A stretch of 64,000 nt of DNA, from contig JBLDXI010000042.1 in assembly GCA_047495785.1 (NCBI GenBank), positions 4,154,001 to 4,218,000 on the forward strand, written 5' to 3'. The notes beneath the pieces were generated by a model. That model worked only from the letters and a program-made list of their open reading frames with translations, had not been told where the DNA came from and ran no database searches. The number at the start of each line of letters is the position of its first letter. Position 1 is the first letter of the stretch. This document shows positions 55,641 through 64,000 of this stretch, in pieces. Position numbers and translations under genes: made by a program. Source of the DNA: Lepidodermella squamata. Taxonomy: Eukaryota > Gastrotricha.

Positions 55641-56624
55641 TCGTTACCTGGCTAGCGCGCACCGGTCGCTGCACTCGTGCGAAGGGGCCACATATATATA
55701 AATTAAATCTTGAATGCATGTCCCGCTATTTTATAAATTGGCACTACGTGGCCCTGAAGATCAGTTCGCTACTAATAAAGGTGTATTTTCTCGGCTATTT
55801 TGTCTTGTTCGCTGACCGGGGACTTTCATATTTTTTTCGTATGATATTGAATATCGCACTGCCATTGCTTGATTCCAGCACGAGTTCTTATCGTTTGTTG
55901 CGATTTATTGCATTAATCACAATTGTCATCATGATTGAATAATTTTCACGCATACCCATTATGGGACACTGCACAATTGAAACGGTTAAAATTCATGATT
56001 GGGCCAGAGATGTCCAAAATTAAATGAACTAAAGTGAGACGAAATACGTTTAACGGGCGAATTTCTGCTCTTTCGGTGCGAAATCTTAGTAATTTAGGGC
56101 GATATTGCCGTTGTCTACCATCATATGAACCCTTCAATAACCCACGGTTTTCATGGGTTTACAATTGCCGTGATCACGACATTGATACTCGCTTGTCTCT
56201 ATCATCGCGCGCGTTTACTATTAGTCGCAATCGACATATCCGCCCAGTTGATTTCTTACGAGCATCGTAATTTCCCCATCAGATATATGATGTCCAGATT
56301 CATATTGCTTCGATGTCCAGATTCATATTGCTCCCATGAACAATCTTGAAACTACCGTCGGATCAAAGCAGGTTTCGTGATACACATGTGACATACCTAT
56401 TGTTCAGCGCACTAGAGAGCACCCTCCTCGCTCATTATTATCATGAAAAAGGAGTATCTGAGAGGAGCAGAAGCATTTATTTTAGACACTCTCCAAAACC
56501 GACATCCACGTTATACCATCAAGTCTCACAGCCATTATTGCTGCAAAGTAATTTCGTACTCAACAGCTATATCCACTGTTTACGATAATATATCCTTCCA
56601 GCCCTCTCAAATTGCAAATTCCTC
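55142..56624. other. Upstream flank of member A and gene-free sequence
   Basis: About 55142-55640 resembles 61272-61740, the same flank of member B. A 20-bp unit (gatgtccagattcatattgct) is repeated twice near 56290-56330. No gene was seen. Confidence 0.5.
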
Positions 56625-56973
56625 TTAACCACGAGGGGGCAGGCATTTAGTTTCCTTTACTAGTCTGTCCTCGTTGGGTCCGCAATCGGGCATGTAAGGG
56701 TTATTGCCGCGTTGGGCTTCTGACTCTGGATCAAAGCTGCGGGGTTTGCCGTTGAGTTTCTTCACGCAATGCGCTATAAGCGTCGGGACTTGGCCTTTGG
56801 GGCATGGGTTTTTCCATTGCGGAGCGCGTGCAACTGCTTGAGGTACTTGGAATGCATATTTGCCTTCAGCTGTAGCGACGATCATAACGCAGACCTGTTT
56901 TTTATGCAAAAATTTAAATGGTATCAGCATCAACAGAACTTACCAGAAGAAGAAAAGTTAGGTAGGCTCTCAT
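56625..56973 (-). CDS. Small secreted protein, family member C (diverged)
   Basis: Exon 1 encodes MRAYLTFLLL; a short ~50-nt GTAAGT...ACAG intron follows, and exon 2 runs to 56625. The product is about 99 residues. As in A and B, the signal peptide is split at the same place (next residues VCMIVAT-like), and the mature chain starts after TAEG. Shared traits are a C-P-K-G-Q / C-G-R-G-Q Cys site, an E-A-Q-R-G motif and a C-terminal C-x-x-x-x-G (KCLPPRG). Spacing of the four cysteines is similar, but much of the rest differs. Function unknown. Confidence 0.62.
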
Positions 56974-57140
56974 TTTGAGCTTTAGCGATTAACCGAGAAA
57001 ATAAAGTTTAAGATGTCAGAAAAAATGCAGAATGAAGAGAGGTTGCTCTTTCTATTCGATTCGCTACGCAACATGTTTTGACGCCAAAGTCGCCTGGGCG
57101 CCAGGGCTCATTGCGTCATAGGTCTAGCCGGGTAGGGAAT
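56974..57140. other. Upstream flank of member C, interrupted by LINE insertion
   Basis: Sequence after the start of C (agaaaa-atgcagaatga and tcgcctggg) resembles the flanks of A and B. The similarity resumes beyond the LINE fragment at about 57891 (acagctgaaaatg...). Confidence 0.5.
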
Positions 57141-57890
57141 ATAATATACTGAATATAATGTACTGCGATACCACTCTCTCGCAGCTGGCACCGACCAAGC
57201 TCAGCAAACTACAACGTCGCCAAGACCAGGCCGTAAGAATCATTTGCCACGCTCCGATGAACGCGGACCCAGCACCGCTCAGACAAAAACTCGGATGGCT
57301 GGATCTTGACGGAAAACGAAAAGTTCACCTGGCAACACTGATCTGGCGCTGCATTAATGGTGAGGCCCCGGTAGCAATAGCCAACTTCTTCAAACTTCGA
57401 ACCGCACCAATGGCTTCTACCCGCAAACAAAACGCCCTCAAAGAACTCTCAAACATCCTAGAGGTGCCCAGGGCTAAGTCAGCGATCATGGATCGGTGTT
57501 TGGCTCACCATGGATCGGTATTTTGGAATTCTCTCCCCGACCACATCCGCACATCCAAAACTGCCGACCAATGCAGAAACTTGGTTTACCGTCACCTGCT
57601 TACACAACAAAAAGAACTTACCTCAAATACCGCCGCCTGAAACCAGAAGACAAGAGCATTTGCATTTTATATTTTTATATTGATCCTGCTACAAACCAGC
57701 ATTCATCACAATTGTTTTCTTTGTTGAGCTATCTTCTTTTTTATACATATAAGTTACATGATGTTTATAACTATCTAATCTTGTGTACAGTTTAAATCGA
57801 ACCTAACTAATCCATTGTCTTTTTTTACAGCTGAGCTTTCCAACTTTTTCTAAAAACGGATGAATGGCTCATAAATAAATAAATAAAATA
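57141..57890 (+). mobile_element. 5'-truncated non-LTR retrotransposon (LINE) 3' end
   Basis: A 160-residue open frame (57158-57640) matches the conserved C-terminal region found after the reverse transcriptase in many LINEs (CR1/L2/Jockey-like). It shows L-Q-R-R-Q-D-Q-A-V-R-I-I, LGWLDLDGKRKVHLATLIW, then VFWNSLPDHIRTSKT and a final Y-R-H-L-L. The catalytic RT core is missing, as expected of 5' truncation. The 3' end is an ATAAA-type simple tail (57871-57890). The exact 5' border is uncertain. Confidence 0.8.
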
Positions 57891-58215
57891 ACAGCTGAAA
57901 ATGCAACGAAGAGACTTTTCGCACCGTCAGTCATAATACAAGATTAATAATAAAATAACTGTAGCTTAAGTTTGCCTCTAAATATGCATAAAAGTTGTCG
58001 ACTTATTACAATATTCGCCAAGAAGTACGAAGTGAGCAGTCTCTCGGGCTCCTCTGTCAGTTAAGATGCTCATTCTACCATTTTAATTGTATACAGCGGA
58101 TTTTATTAGCCGATCGAATACTTCGTTCTCGGTATGTACGAATTAGTATATGCAATTTGAACTATATTCATTATTGTAATAAAACATTTGAAATTAATAA
58201 TTAATGTCAAAGTTA
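57891..58215. other. Spacer 3' of the monooxygenase gene
   Basis: It holds the distal part of the member C flank and sequence between the LINE tail and the 3' end of the monooxygenase gene. Nothing else was recognised. Confidence 0.4.
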
Positions 58216-60317
58216 TCAAAGGCGAGAGACAGCATCATTTTTGCTTGGTCTTGAGTTTCGAAGTTCGGCAAGACAAACATCGATTTGGCTTTTCACGCGA
58301 TAAACGTTCTCCATACTTTGCAGGAACATGTTGGCAACACCGCGGAAAACATCGGTTGTTACACAAGGATCTTGGACGAAATTGAACCGGACGAGGAAGT
58401 TCTTGCAAGAAGCAGTGCATTCCTGAGCAGGGAATGTTGCAGCGTTAACGCAGCTCGGCAGCAAACCTTGGCCAGGACTCATTGACAACAACCCCATTTT
58501 CATGCCGAATTCAAAGACCGAGCAGTTTTTGATCCTTAGGCTAGGCATTGAGAAACCTTGTGGCAAACTCGGCATCATCGGAATTTCAGAAGGCAAACCC
58601 ATTGGACCACCTAAGCTCGGTAATGGGAGAGGACCAGCACCTAGAGGATTCGGTAATCGCATCGGAGCTCCCGCTCCAGGTAGAGGCATTGATCCACCAG
58701 CACCAGGTGGTCCTCCAGATCCTAGCTTCCCGCCTGACATCATACCCATCAAGTTGGGAGCATTCATGGCCAACGTCATCAAACTCCGCATTTCACACCC
58801 GCTCAGCTGAAATTTTCGAATAATTATACACATTTGAAGAATAAGCTATTTTACCTCTCCGTTTGAGACATAAGGATGGAAACTGCTGTTCATTGGTCGA
58901 GGGTAGACCTCAAGAAAGACTAAGCACATCTCCTCCGTTGTTTTTTCCCCGAAAAAAGTGTAACGATCTTTGACCTCAGTAGTTGTGTATCCGCATTCAA
59001 TTTTAAGGTCGTCGCCCGCCTCCAATATCGGAGCTTGTTCCTTAGTCTCCCATACCAAGAATTTAGGCCTATCATAGGTAACTGGCTCATCGATAAGAGT
59101 AATCCTTTGCCCATCAGCTTTTGTGTGCACGAGTTTAACGTGCGTACCCAGCTGGTGCATGTGGAATAGAATAGAAGCAAGATAATACCTGCCGTTTCCA
59201 AACAACTTCTCACTGCAATTGGGCCGATTGAAAGCTCTCGCCTCAACTTGTATCGATTCAGCATTCGGGGGCAGAGCGAAATCGATCTGGCCAAGGTTGA
59301 TCATCGCGGTATCGAAAGGACGGCTCTTTTCCGCGTACCAAATGCTAATGCCAGACGAATCGACAATATTCTCGTACAGCAATGGGTTGTTGTAGTGAAT
59401 TTGAACAATAATCCGGCGGAAAGCATTTTTACCCATCAAAAGGCCTGTGTCGTTGTTGAAGCATCTCCCCTTTTGCCTGAGAAGAAGCTTAATTTTAACG
59501 ATTAAACGAAAATTTCTTGACTAACCCAAACGCCCAAACCATTCCCATGGACATGCAAATGCCAGGCGTCATCGGGCAAAATCCAGCTGTTTCGTACTTT
59601 TTGCTCGAAACCAGATTGTTGACCTCAGCATCGCTGTTACATGTGGCAACCGTCAAATGATGCATGAGCTCCTGATTATCGATGATCGGCTCCCACTAAG
59701 ATATGAAATCTTAGCTCAACCCATTTAGTAAATTGTGAACCTACCGCTATAACCTGATAATCCTTATCTGAGGGAACTTCAAACTGCTGACAGAAGTAGA
59801 TCGTATCGTTTTTAGGCAATAGAGTGTTGTTAAAGCGAAGCTCGATCATTTTCACCGAGGAATCACTGACAGCAGGACACAAATCGTCTTTCGTGATATT
59901 AAGGGCCTGAACGCATTGGCCGTTGTTTATTAGGAAGTTGTTCCTCTTGCGGCAATTCTCAGATCTGATGGGCTCGCAGACTCCAGGGTGGCTGAGCTGA
60001 GTCGATTTAGGGTGAGCTTGATCTGATGCCCAAAAACAGCTTGGATCTCCTAACTCCTCTCCATTCGTCTTTCCATCTCCATCGCTATCTTTGCGGCATA
60101 GCTCGGGAGTCCATTTCTTGCGAGAAGCTAAGAAGTCGCGACCAAATGGGTTGAGAGGGCCCATGCCCAGGACAGCCTCATGGCCAAGCCCTTTCCAAAT
60201 CTCACCTGGGCTGCATGGATTCGGAATCGCATCACCATTCGGTATTTCTAATTGAAACTGAGGGAAAGAAAACGCAAACAGTGGGAAAATAAGAAGGTTT
60301 ATGAGAAACGAAAGCAT
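58216..60317 (-). CDS. Copper type II ascorbate-dependent monooxygenase (DBH/MOXD-like) with N-terminal temptin-like domain
   Basis: Four main exons from 60317 to 58216, giving roughly 645 residues. A signal peptide (MLSFLINLLIFPLFAFSF) is followed by a temptin-like domain (GHEAVLGMGPLNPFGRDF, WTPELCRKDSDGDGKTNGEE, PGVC). The two copper domains follow. CuH ligands are seen in ELMHHLT and IVQIHYNN; CuM ligands are seen in FHMHQLG and TTEEMCLVF. All six ligands of the PHM/DBH fold are therefore present, and it should hydroxylate a small amine or peptide substrate using ascorbate and oxygen. A Gly/Pro/Met-rich insert (GGPPGAGGSMPLPGAG...) leads to a Cys-containing C-terminal segment of about 120 residues (CVNAATFPAQECTASC). 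A donor choice at the first junction avoids a stop. Substrate unknown. Confidence 0.88.
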
Positions 60318-60952
60318 TTTAAGCTATGGAATAAGCAAAAGTTGTAAACATTTGCCATTTACACATGGTTAATATAGCTGATCCGCGTCTCTTCGACAAT
60401 GTTGAATTTTGTCTAGTGTGAAATGTCAAGTTTCTCTGTACATTTATTTATATGTAAACGCTACAATACTCATGGTAATACATCAATGAGCCTCTTTTTC
60501 TTATGAACAACACACTAGGGCATATATAGGGAGTAAAAAACGTGCTCTCTTCTACATTTCCCCAAAAGGTCTCGTTTCAACTTTTTAATGCAATGAAATC
60601 GATGCCAGATTTTATGAATTCTGGGAAAGCCCTTTTACACTCCATGTAGCTTATACAGAAGGTGCATGAATCCCCTGTAAAGAAATTGATAGCAGGTTAC
60701 AGTCAGCTGCGCCCTGCGCCATCACTTTTCGATGGAATGTTTTATGCTCCTAGAAATGCACCTAGCCGAATACCAACCCAAGATGAGAATATCTTTACAT
60801 TTGCAGCAGCTAGCCATTTATTTCAGTCAATCGCATATAAACGAACACCTTCAATGCAACTCTAAAGAAATTTCTCACAATAATATCACTTTGCGACTCG
60901 ACAAACATCTCCACAATTTCACATTCAAGCCACTACATCTTGCCGATGACCG
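60318..60952. other. Spacer; 3' flank of module B
   Basis: It contains the monooxygenase promoter region and, from about 60655, sequence matching the 3' flank of member A. Confidence 0.45.
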
Positions 60953-61740
60953 TTAACCATGGGTGGAGACGCATCGAGTTTCCGTCGCTTCCCTCGTGCC
61001 GTAGGGGCAGGAGCCGCGTTGGGCTTCTTGCAAAACTTCCGCCGGTTCCTCGCGTCCAGAGCCGATCTTCTTGCAAACCGTAAACGTTTCCAGCTTTTGG
61101 CCCCTGCCGCATCTTGTGGGGGCGCGCTCGGCTTCTTGCAGAACTTCCGATTCAGTTTCAGCAGTGATGGCGATCACAAGGCAAGCCTGAAATGAAATGA
61201 ATAAATTTATGATATGGAACCAACTGATATGCTGAACTTACGATAACAGCGAATGCCAGGTAGGCTTTCATTGCGAATTTCAACTATTAGGACTGAACAA
61301 AAGTGTTTTAAAGATGAGAAAACTGCAGAATGACACAGGGTCGCTCTGCCCATACGATGAGCAGTTCGCTACACCTGCTCAAACATATTTCTGTGCCAAG
61401 TCGCCCGGGTGCTTACTAAAGTGGCATGCCAAGGGCAAGGCCTCATAGAGAAAAATAACAGCTGAAAAATTGAAATTGAAAGTGAGAGGAGGCTTTTCGC
61501 ATACCAATACTAGTATGATAATATGATAATAAAAATAAAACGTCACTTACCAAATGTACTGAAGTAAAAGGAAAAAAATATGTGAAGCAACTTCTGGGCG
61601 AAAATTTATTTCGCTAATTAAGAGTGATCACTTTTCATATACATAGTTTTCTATGAGTTATGGATTGATAGTTTTCTATGAGTTTTGGGTTGATTTTGTT
61701 AATTGTTGTTTATACGTTTTCTTGGTCTTTTCACCATTGT
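60655..61740 (-). repeat. Duplicated module B (gene plus flanks)
   Basis: Counterpart of 54540-55640. The shared sequence includes a ttattttcgct-like stretch and the tcgcccgggtgct block upstream of the gene. Confidence 0.75.
60953..61271 (-). CDS. Small secreted protein, family member B
   Basis: Exon 1 (61242-61271) encodes MKAYLAFAVI; exon 2 (60953-61190) encodes ACLVIAITA and a mature chain that appears identical to member A over about 68 residues. It shares the two EVLQEA motifs, four Cys and the RCVSTHG end. The signal peptide differs from A at several positions, although the mature region does not. The flanks are similar on both sides, so the whole ~1-kb module was duplicated. Function unknown. 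Confidence 0.65.
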
Positions 61741-62420
61741 TTTTCGCGCCCTATATTTTTGAAGGTCGAGTTTTTACGGCTGCTAGCTAGACAGGACGCC
61801 TTATAAACTCCCAATGCTTTTGCATGGGCCGATTTTCTACGGTCAGTTGGCGATCTGAAAAGAAAGAATTCATTAAATGAAAGTGCTTACTGAGAGTCGA
61901 ACCCGCATCCTTGCGTTGGACTGCTGCGATCTATCCAACAAGACCATGGCCGCAGCCATAATACACACACTATGTTGCATTGACCAACAAATTTTGCAAA
62001 ATGAAATGAAGAACCAAATGAGCTTCAAAATTCGCGAGCAGCATCAGGTGTTGTTTTTCAACCTGATGTTATCCTGCTAACAGAATTTTGGCCACAATTG
62101 TTAATTTTGGCCACCTGATACTCAGCAAACATTTTTAAATCGTCAAGCGATAAACTTCTGGTGTTGTATACGAATTTTATGCATCCTCGCTCTCTGCAAT
62201 AGCCGCTCGTGCCCTGACTCGGCCTGACTGGCGCCTCGTCAGATAAAATTCAGCTCGAGCGGCTGTCGCCGAGAGCTTGTATGATAACATACTCTTACTT
62301 CACAGCAGCCAGTGAATGGCTTGCACTGCGACTTGATTGGACAACTTGGCCATTTTAGCCACTGGCTACCAGTCACCAAGCGAGGAGCTGGATCTTTCCT
62401 TTTTATAAACCACTTTAGAA
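61741..62420. other. Gene-free spacer
   Basis: No supported gene. A 67-residue frame at 61877-62080 has no signal peptide or family motif. Confidence 0.4.
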
Positions 62421-63120
62421 GCACATTTTCAGGCCCGCCTTCGTTACGGCTCTGCGCGCGCTCCTATTGGTCAGCTCATTTTAAACTGAAATCAAAGGGC
62501 AATCTATGAATTTCACGTCGGCTTTTACATCAAAATGAAGTAAATTGAATTCTCTATCGATTGAATATAGATTTGTTACGATTGAAATTTGATAATTAAA
62601 CATTGTACGTGCACAATTTTTACTTAGTGGTGCGCTCGTGTGAGGTCACCCGCCCTTATTTTTCGGTGCACGTGAAACTTGTTCCCTTTCAATTTTTTGA
62701 GCGGGAACCCTATATTCAATCGATAGAGGATTGAATTCTCTTTATTTTGGCATAAAAACCGACACAAAAAGTTACTCTTTGACAACTGCGCGCGCGGTAA
62801 AATTAGCGATAAATAACAGTGCGCCCGACTTGGGCGAGTGAGCGTGCCTTGTAAATATGTCATAAAGTTAGCCATGTTTGCTTATTTTTCGTACCTACCC
62901 TGCAAATTTTATATCGATAGATAAAGATTTTTTCGGTTAAAATTCTGTTTTATAAATCTGATAAAATATATGCGAAATGCGCGACTTTTTTGGGTTGAAA
63001 TTGATTCAGCCGTGCACGCACGCGTTTACGGCGCGCGTGTGTTGCGTAACAGTGTGCGCGAAATGGCCGGCCAATAGGAGCGCGCGCAGAGCCGTAACGT
63101 AGGCGGGCCTGATAATGTGC
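62421..63120. mobile_element. 700-bp MULE-type foldback element with perfect 9-bp target-site duplication
   Basis: The ends are inverted repeats beginning GCACATT(T/A)TCAGGCCCGCC and extending at least 55 bp (..gttacggctctgcgcgcgct..). The 9-bp direct repeat ACTTTAGAA lies at 62412-62420 and 63121-63129. A second, internal inverted pair (gaattc-tctatcgattgaata near 62548 and its complement near 62710) is present. No transposase is encoded. A 9-bp duplication and long TIRs point to Mutator-type mobilisation. Confidence 0.82.
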
Positions 63121-63129
63121 ACTTTAGAA

Positions 63130-63772
63130 AACACTTAGAAAACACGTGTTTCAAAGTACAATTCCCGAATTTCGTAGCCCGAATTCGCCCAAATCGAGCG
63201 AGTATCCAGTTTAGGTTCAGAAGCGAAGCTTTTAAGCAGACTTAGGAATGAGGCCGATTTGAGCGTCATTTCGGAAAGCGGAAAGAATTGATGATAAGCC
63301 ATGGAAATTCGGTGGCTGGCCGTGGTAAGCCGTGGAAAGCGAAGAAAAACGCGCGGTTTCAATGGAAAGTCGTGCAATTGTGTGCGCGAGCGGTTGCGCA
63401 ACCAAAACGCGGCTAAAAGCCGTGGAGTGCGCGAATGAGTGCGTGGAATTAATTGTGTGCGCAATAACCTCGGGCAGGAGAAAGGAGAAATTTCTATAAC
63501 GACGTTTTCCGCGTCGTTTTAAATACAATGGCGCACTGAGAACAATAGCGGGTCATTGTAGTGTTTTACGTATCATTTTATTTCCGTTTCCGCCCATTCC
63601 TTGATATCCCAAAATATATTACGAATTAAACAACACTTTCATCGAATGCGCCTCTTTATTTCGAATCTAACAGTATAAATTTGTTATCCGATTTCAGATT
63701 TTTTCAATACAATATATCCCTATTTTCAGAAAAAAACTGGCCGCTTACAAATGCTCAACTTGAAACAGTAAA
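63130..63772. other. CpG-containing spacer
   Basis: Long open frames here are unlike any known protein and are in CG-rich sequence. It probably belongs to the 3' region of the partial gene that follows on the minus strand. Confidence 0.35.
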
Positions 63773-64000
63773 TTAATCGGCGGTGTGAAGGCGATTATTG
63801 TGGCGCGCCCGGTCGGCGTCGCTCAAAAACGAGTAGCTGGGGCAAATTTTGCAGCGACCAAATTGAGGAGGACGAGAATTGAGGAGCTCGATTGGCGCCC
63901 GCCGAGCCGCCTTTTCGCGCAGCTGCTCGAATTTCTGGTAGTGGCCGGGTCGCGCCGGGTCGTGCTCCGGATCAGGCAAGCCTTGACTGACCAGGTATTG
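63773..64000 (-). CDS. Partial gene: C-terminal end with a C2H2-like zinc-finger motif
   Basis: The frame stays open from the window edge to a stop at 63773, giving at least 75 C-terminal residues. It includes RPGHYQKFEQLREKAARRAP and a terminal zinc-finger-like motif, CKIC..13 residues..H..4 residues..H, ending RLHTAD. The spacing CX2CX13HX4H is near that of C2H2 fingers. The N-terminal part lies beyond the window, so neither the family nor whether it belongs to a host gene or a mobile element can be settled. Confidence 0.55.
   Translation of the reverse strand, partial: QYLVSQGLPDPEHDPARPGHYQKFEQLREKAARRAPIELLNSRPPQFGRCKICPSYSFLSDADRARHNNRLHTAD

Noticed and set aside
63232-63528. Overlapping open frames near 63.2-63.5 kb
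   Set aside because: Amino-acid content looks random, with repeated 'AHT/HSFAHST' from simple sequence; no splice signals that make sense.

Overview
This window is nuclear DNA from an animal. Genes are split by spliceosomal introns, many only 44-60 nt long with GT...(T)TTCAG borders, and are packed on both strands. The gene content is metazoan: collagen with an NC1/C4 domain, ETS factor, DEG/ENaC channel, class C GPCR, EOGT, Ly6/uPAR proteins and acetylcholine-binding-protein (AChBP) relatives. The compact introns, AChBP-like genes and a temptin-plus-monooxygenase fusion suggest a small-bodied invertebrate, probably a protostome. I could not place the phylum from sequence alone.

Layout. 0-1 kb: canonical histone H4 with an intron after codon 2 and a poly(A) signal. 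1.7-4 kb: a two-domain Ly6/uPAR GPI-type protein followed by an AChBP-like gene, both on the minus strand. 4-5.6 kb: transposon remnants (SINE, pogo/Tigger-like end, foldback element). 5.9-10.6 kb: a DEG/ENaC channel whose first intron contains a complete 2.7-kb Mutator-like (MULE) transposon with its own four-exon transposase. 10.7-12 kb: an MFS transporter closely downstream. 13.6 kb: a tiny Pro/Ala-rich secreted protein. 15-15.9 kb: second AChBP copy. 17.3-19.7 kb: an ankyrin-repeat gene and a TIR element inserted 20 bp before its start codon. 21.5-24.7 kb: short collagen with a type IV-like NC1 and a GGAAA microsatellite in its last intron. 27.4-28.8 kb: two related small secreted peptide genes, one frameshifted. 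30.7-31.9 kb: ETS transcription factor. 35-36.7 kb: EOGT O-GlcNAc transferase ending in KDEL. 38.4-39.2 kb: small Cys-rich secreted protein. 39.7-43.2 kb: membrane C-type lectin with a WSC domain placed inside its first lectin fold. 47 kb: small secreted protein. 49.1-51.6 kb: intronless GABA-B-like class C GPCR. 52.3-54.4 kb: SLC5 sodium/monocarboxylate-type transporter. 54.8-61.3 kb: three members of a small secreted protein family, with a LINE fragment and a temptin/copper monooxygenase gene between them. 62.4-63.1 kb: a 700-bp MULE-type foldback element with a perfect 9-bp target duplication. 63.8 kb to the edge: partial zinc-finger-like gene.

Three themes stand out. (1) Many neighbours encode secreted or surface proteins, several with possible neural or cholinergic roles (AChBP, Ly6, DEG/ENaC, GABA-B-like receptor, copper monooxygenase). 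(2) Local duplication is frequent, and two paralogue pairs carry sharply bounded tracts of identity that look like gene conversion. (3) DNA transposons with readable TIRs and target-site duplications sit in or next to host genes, in one case having duplicated a splice acceptor.
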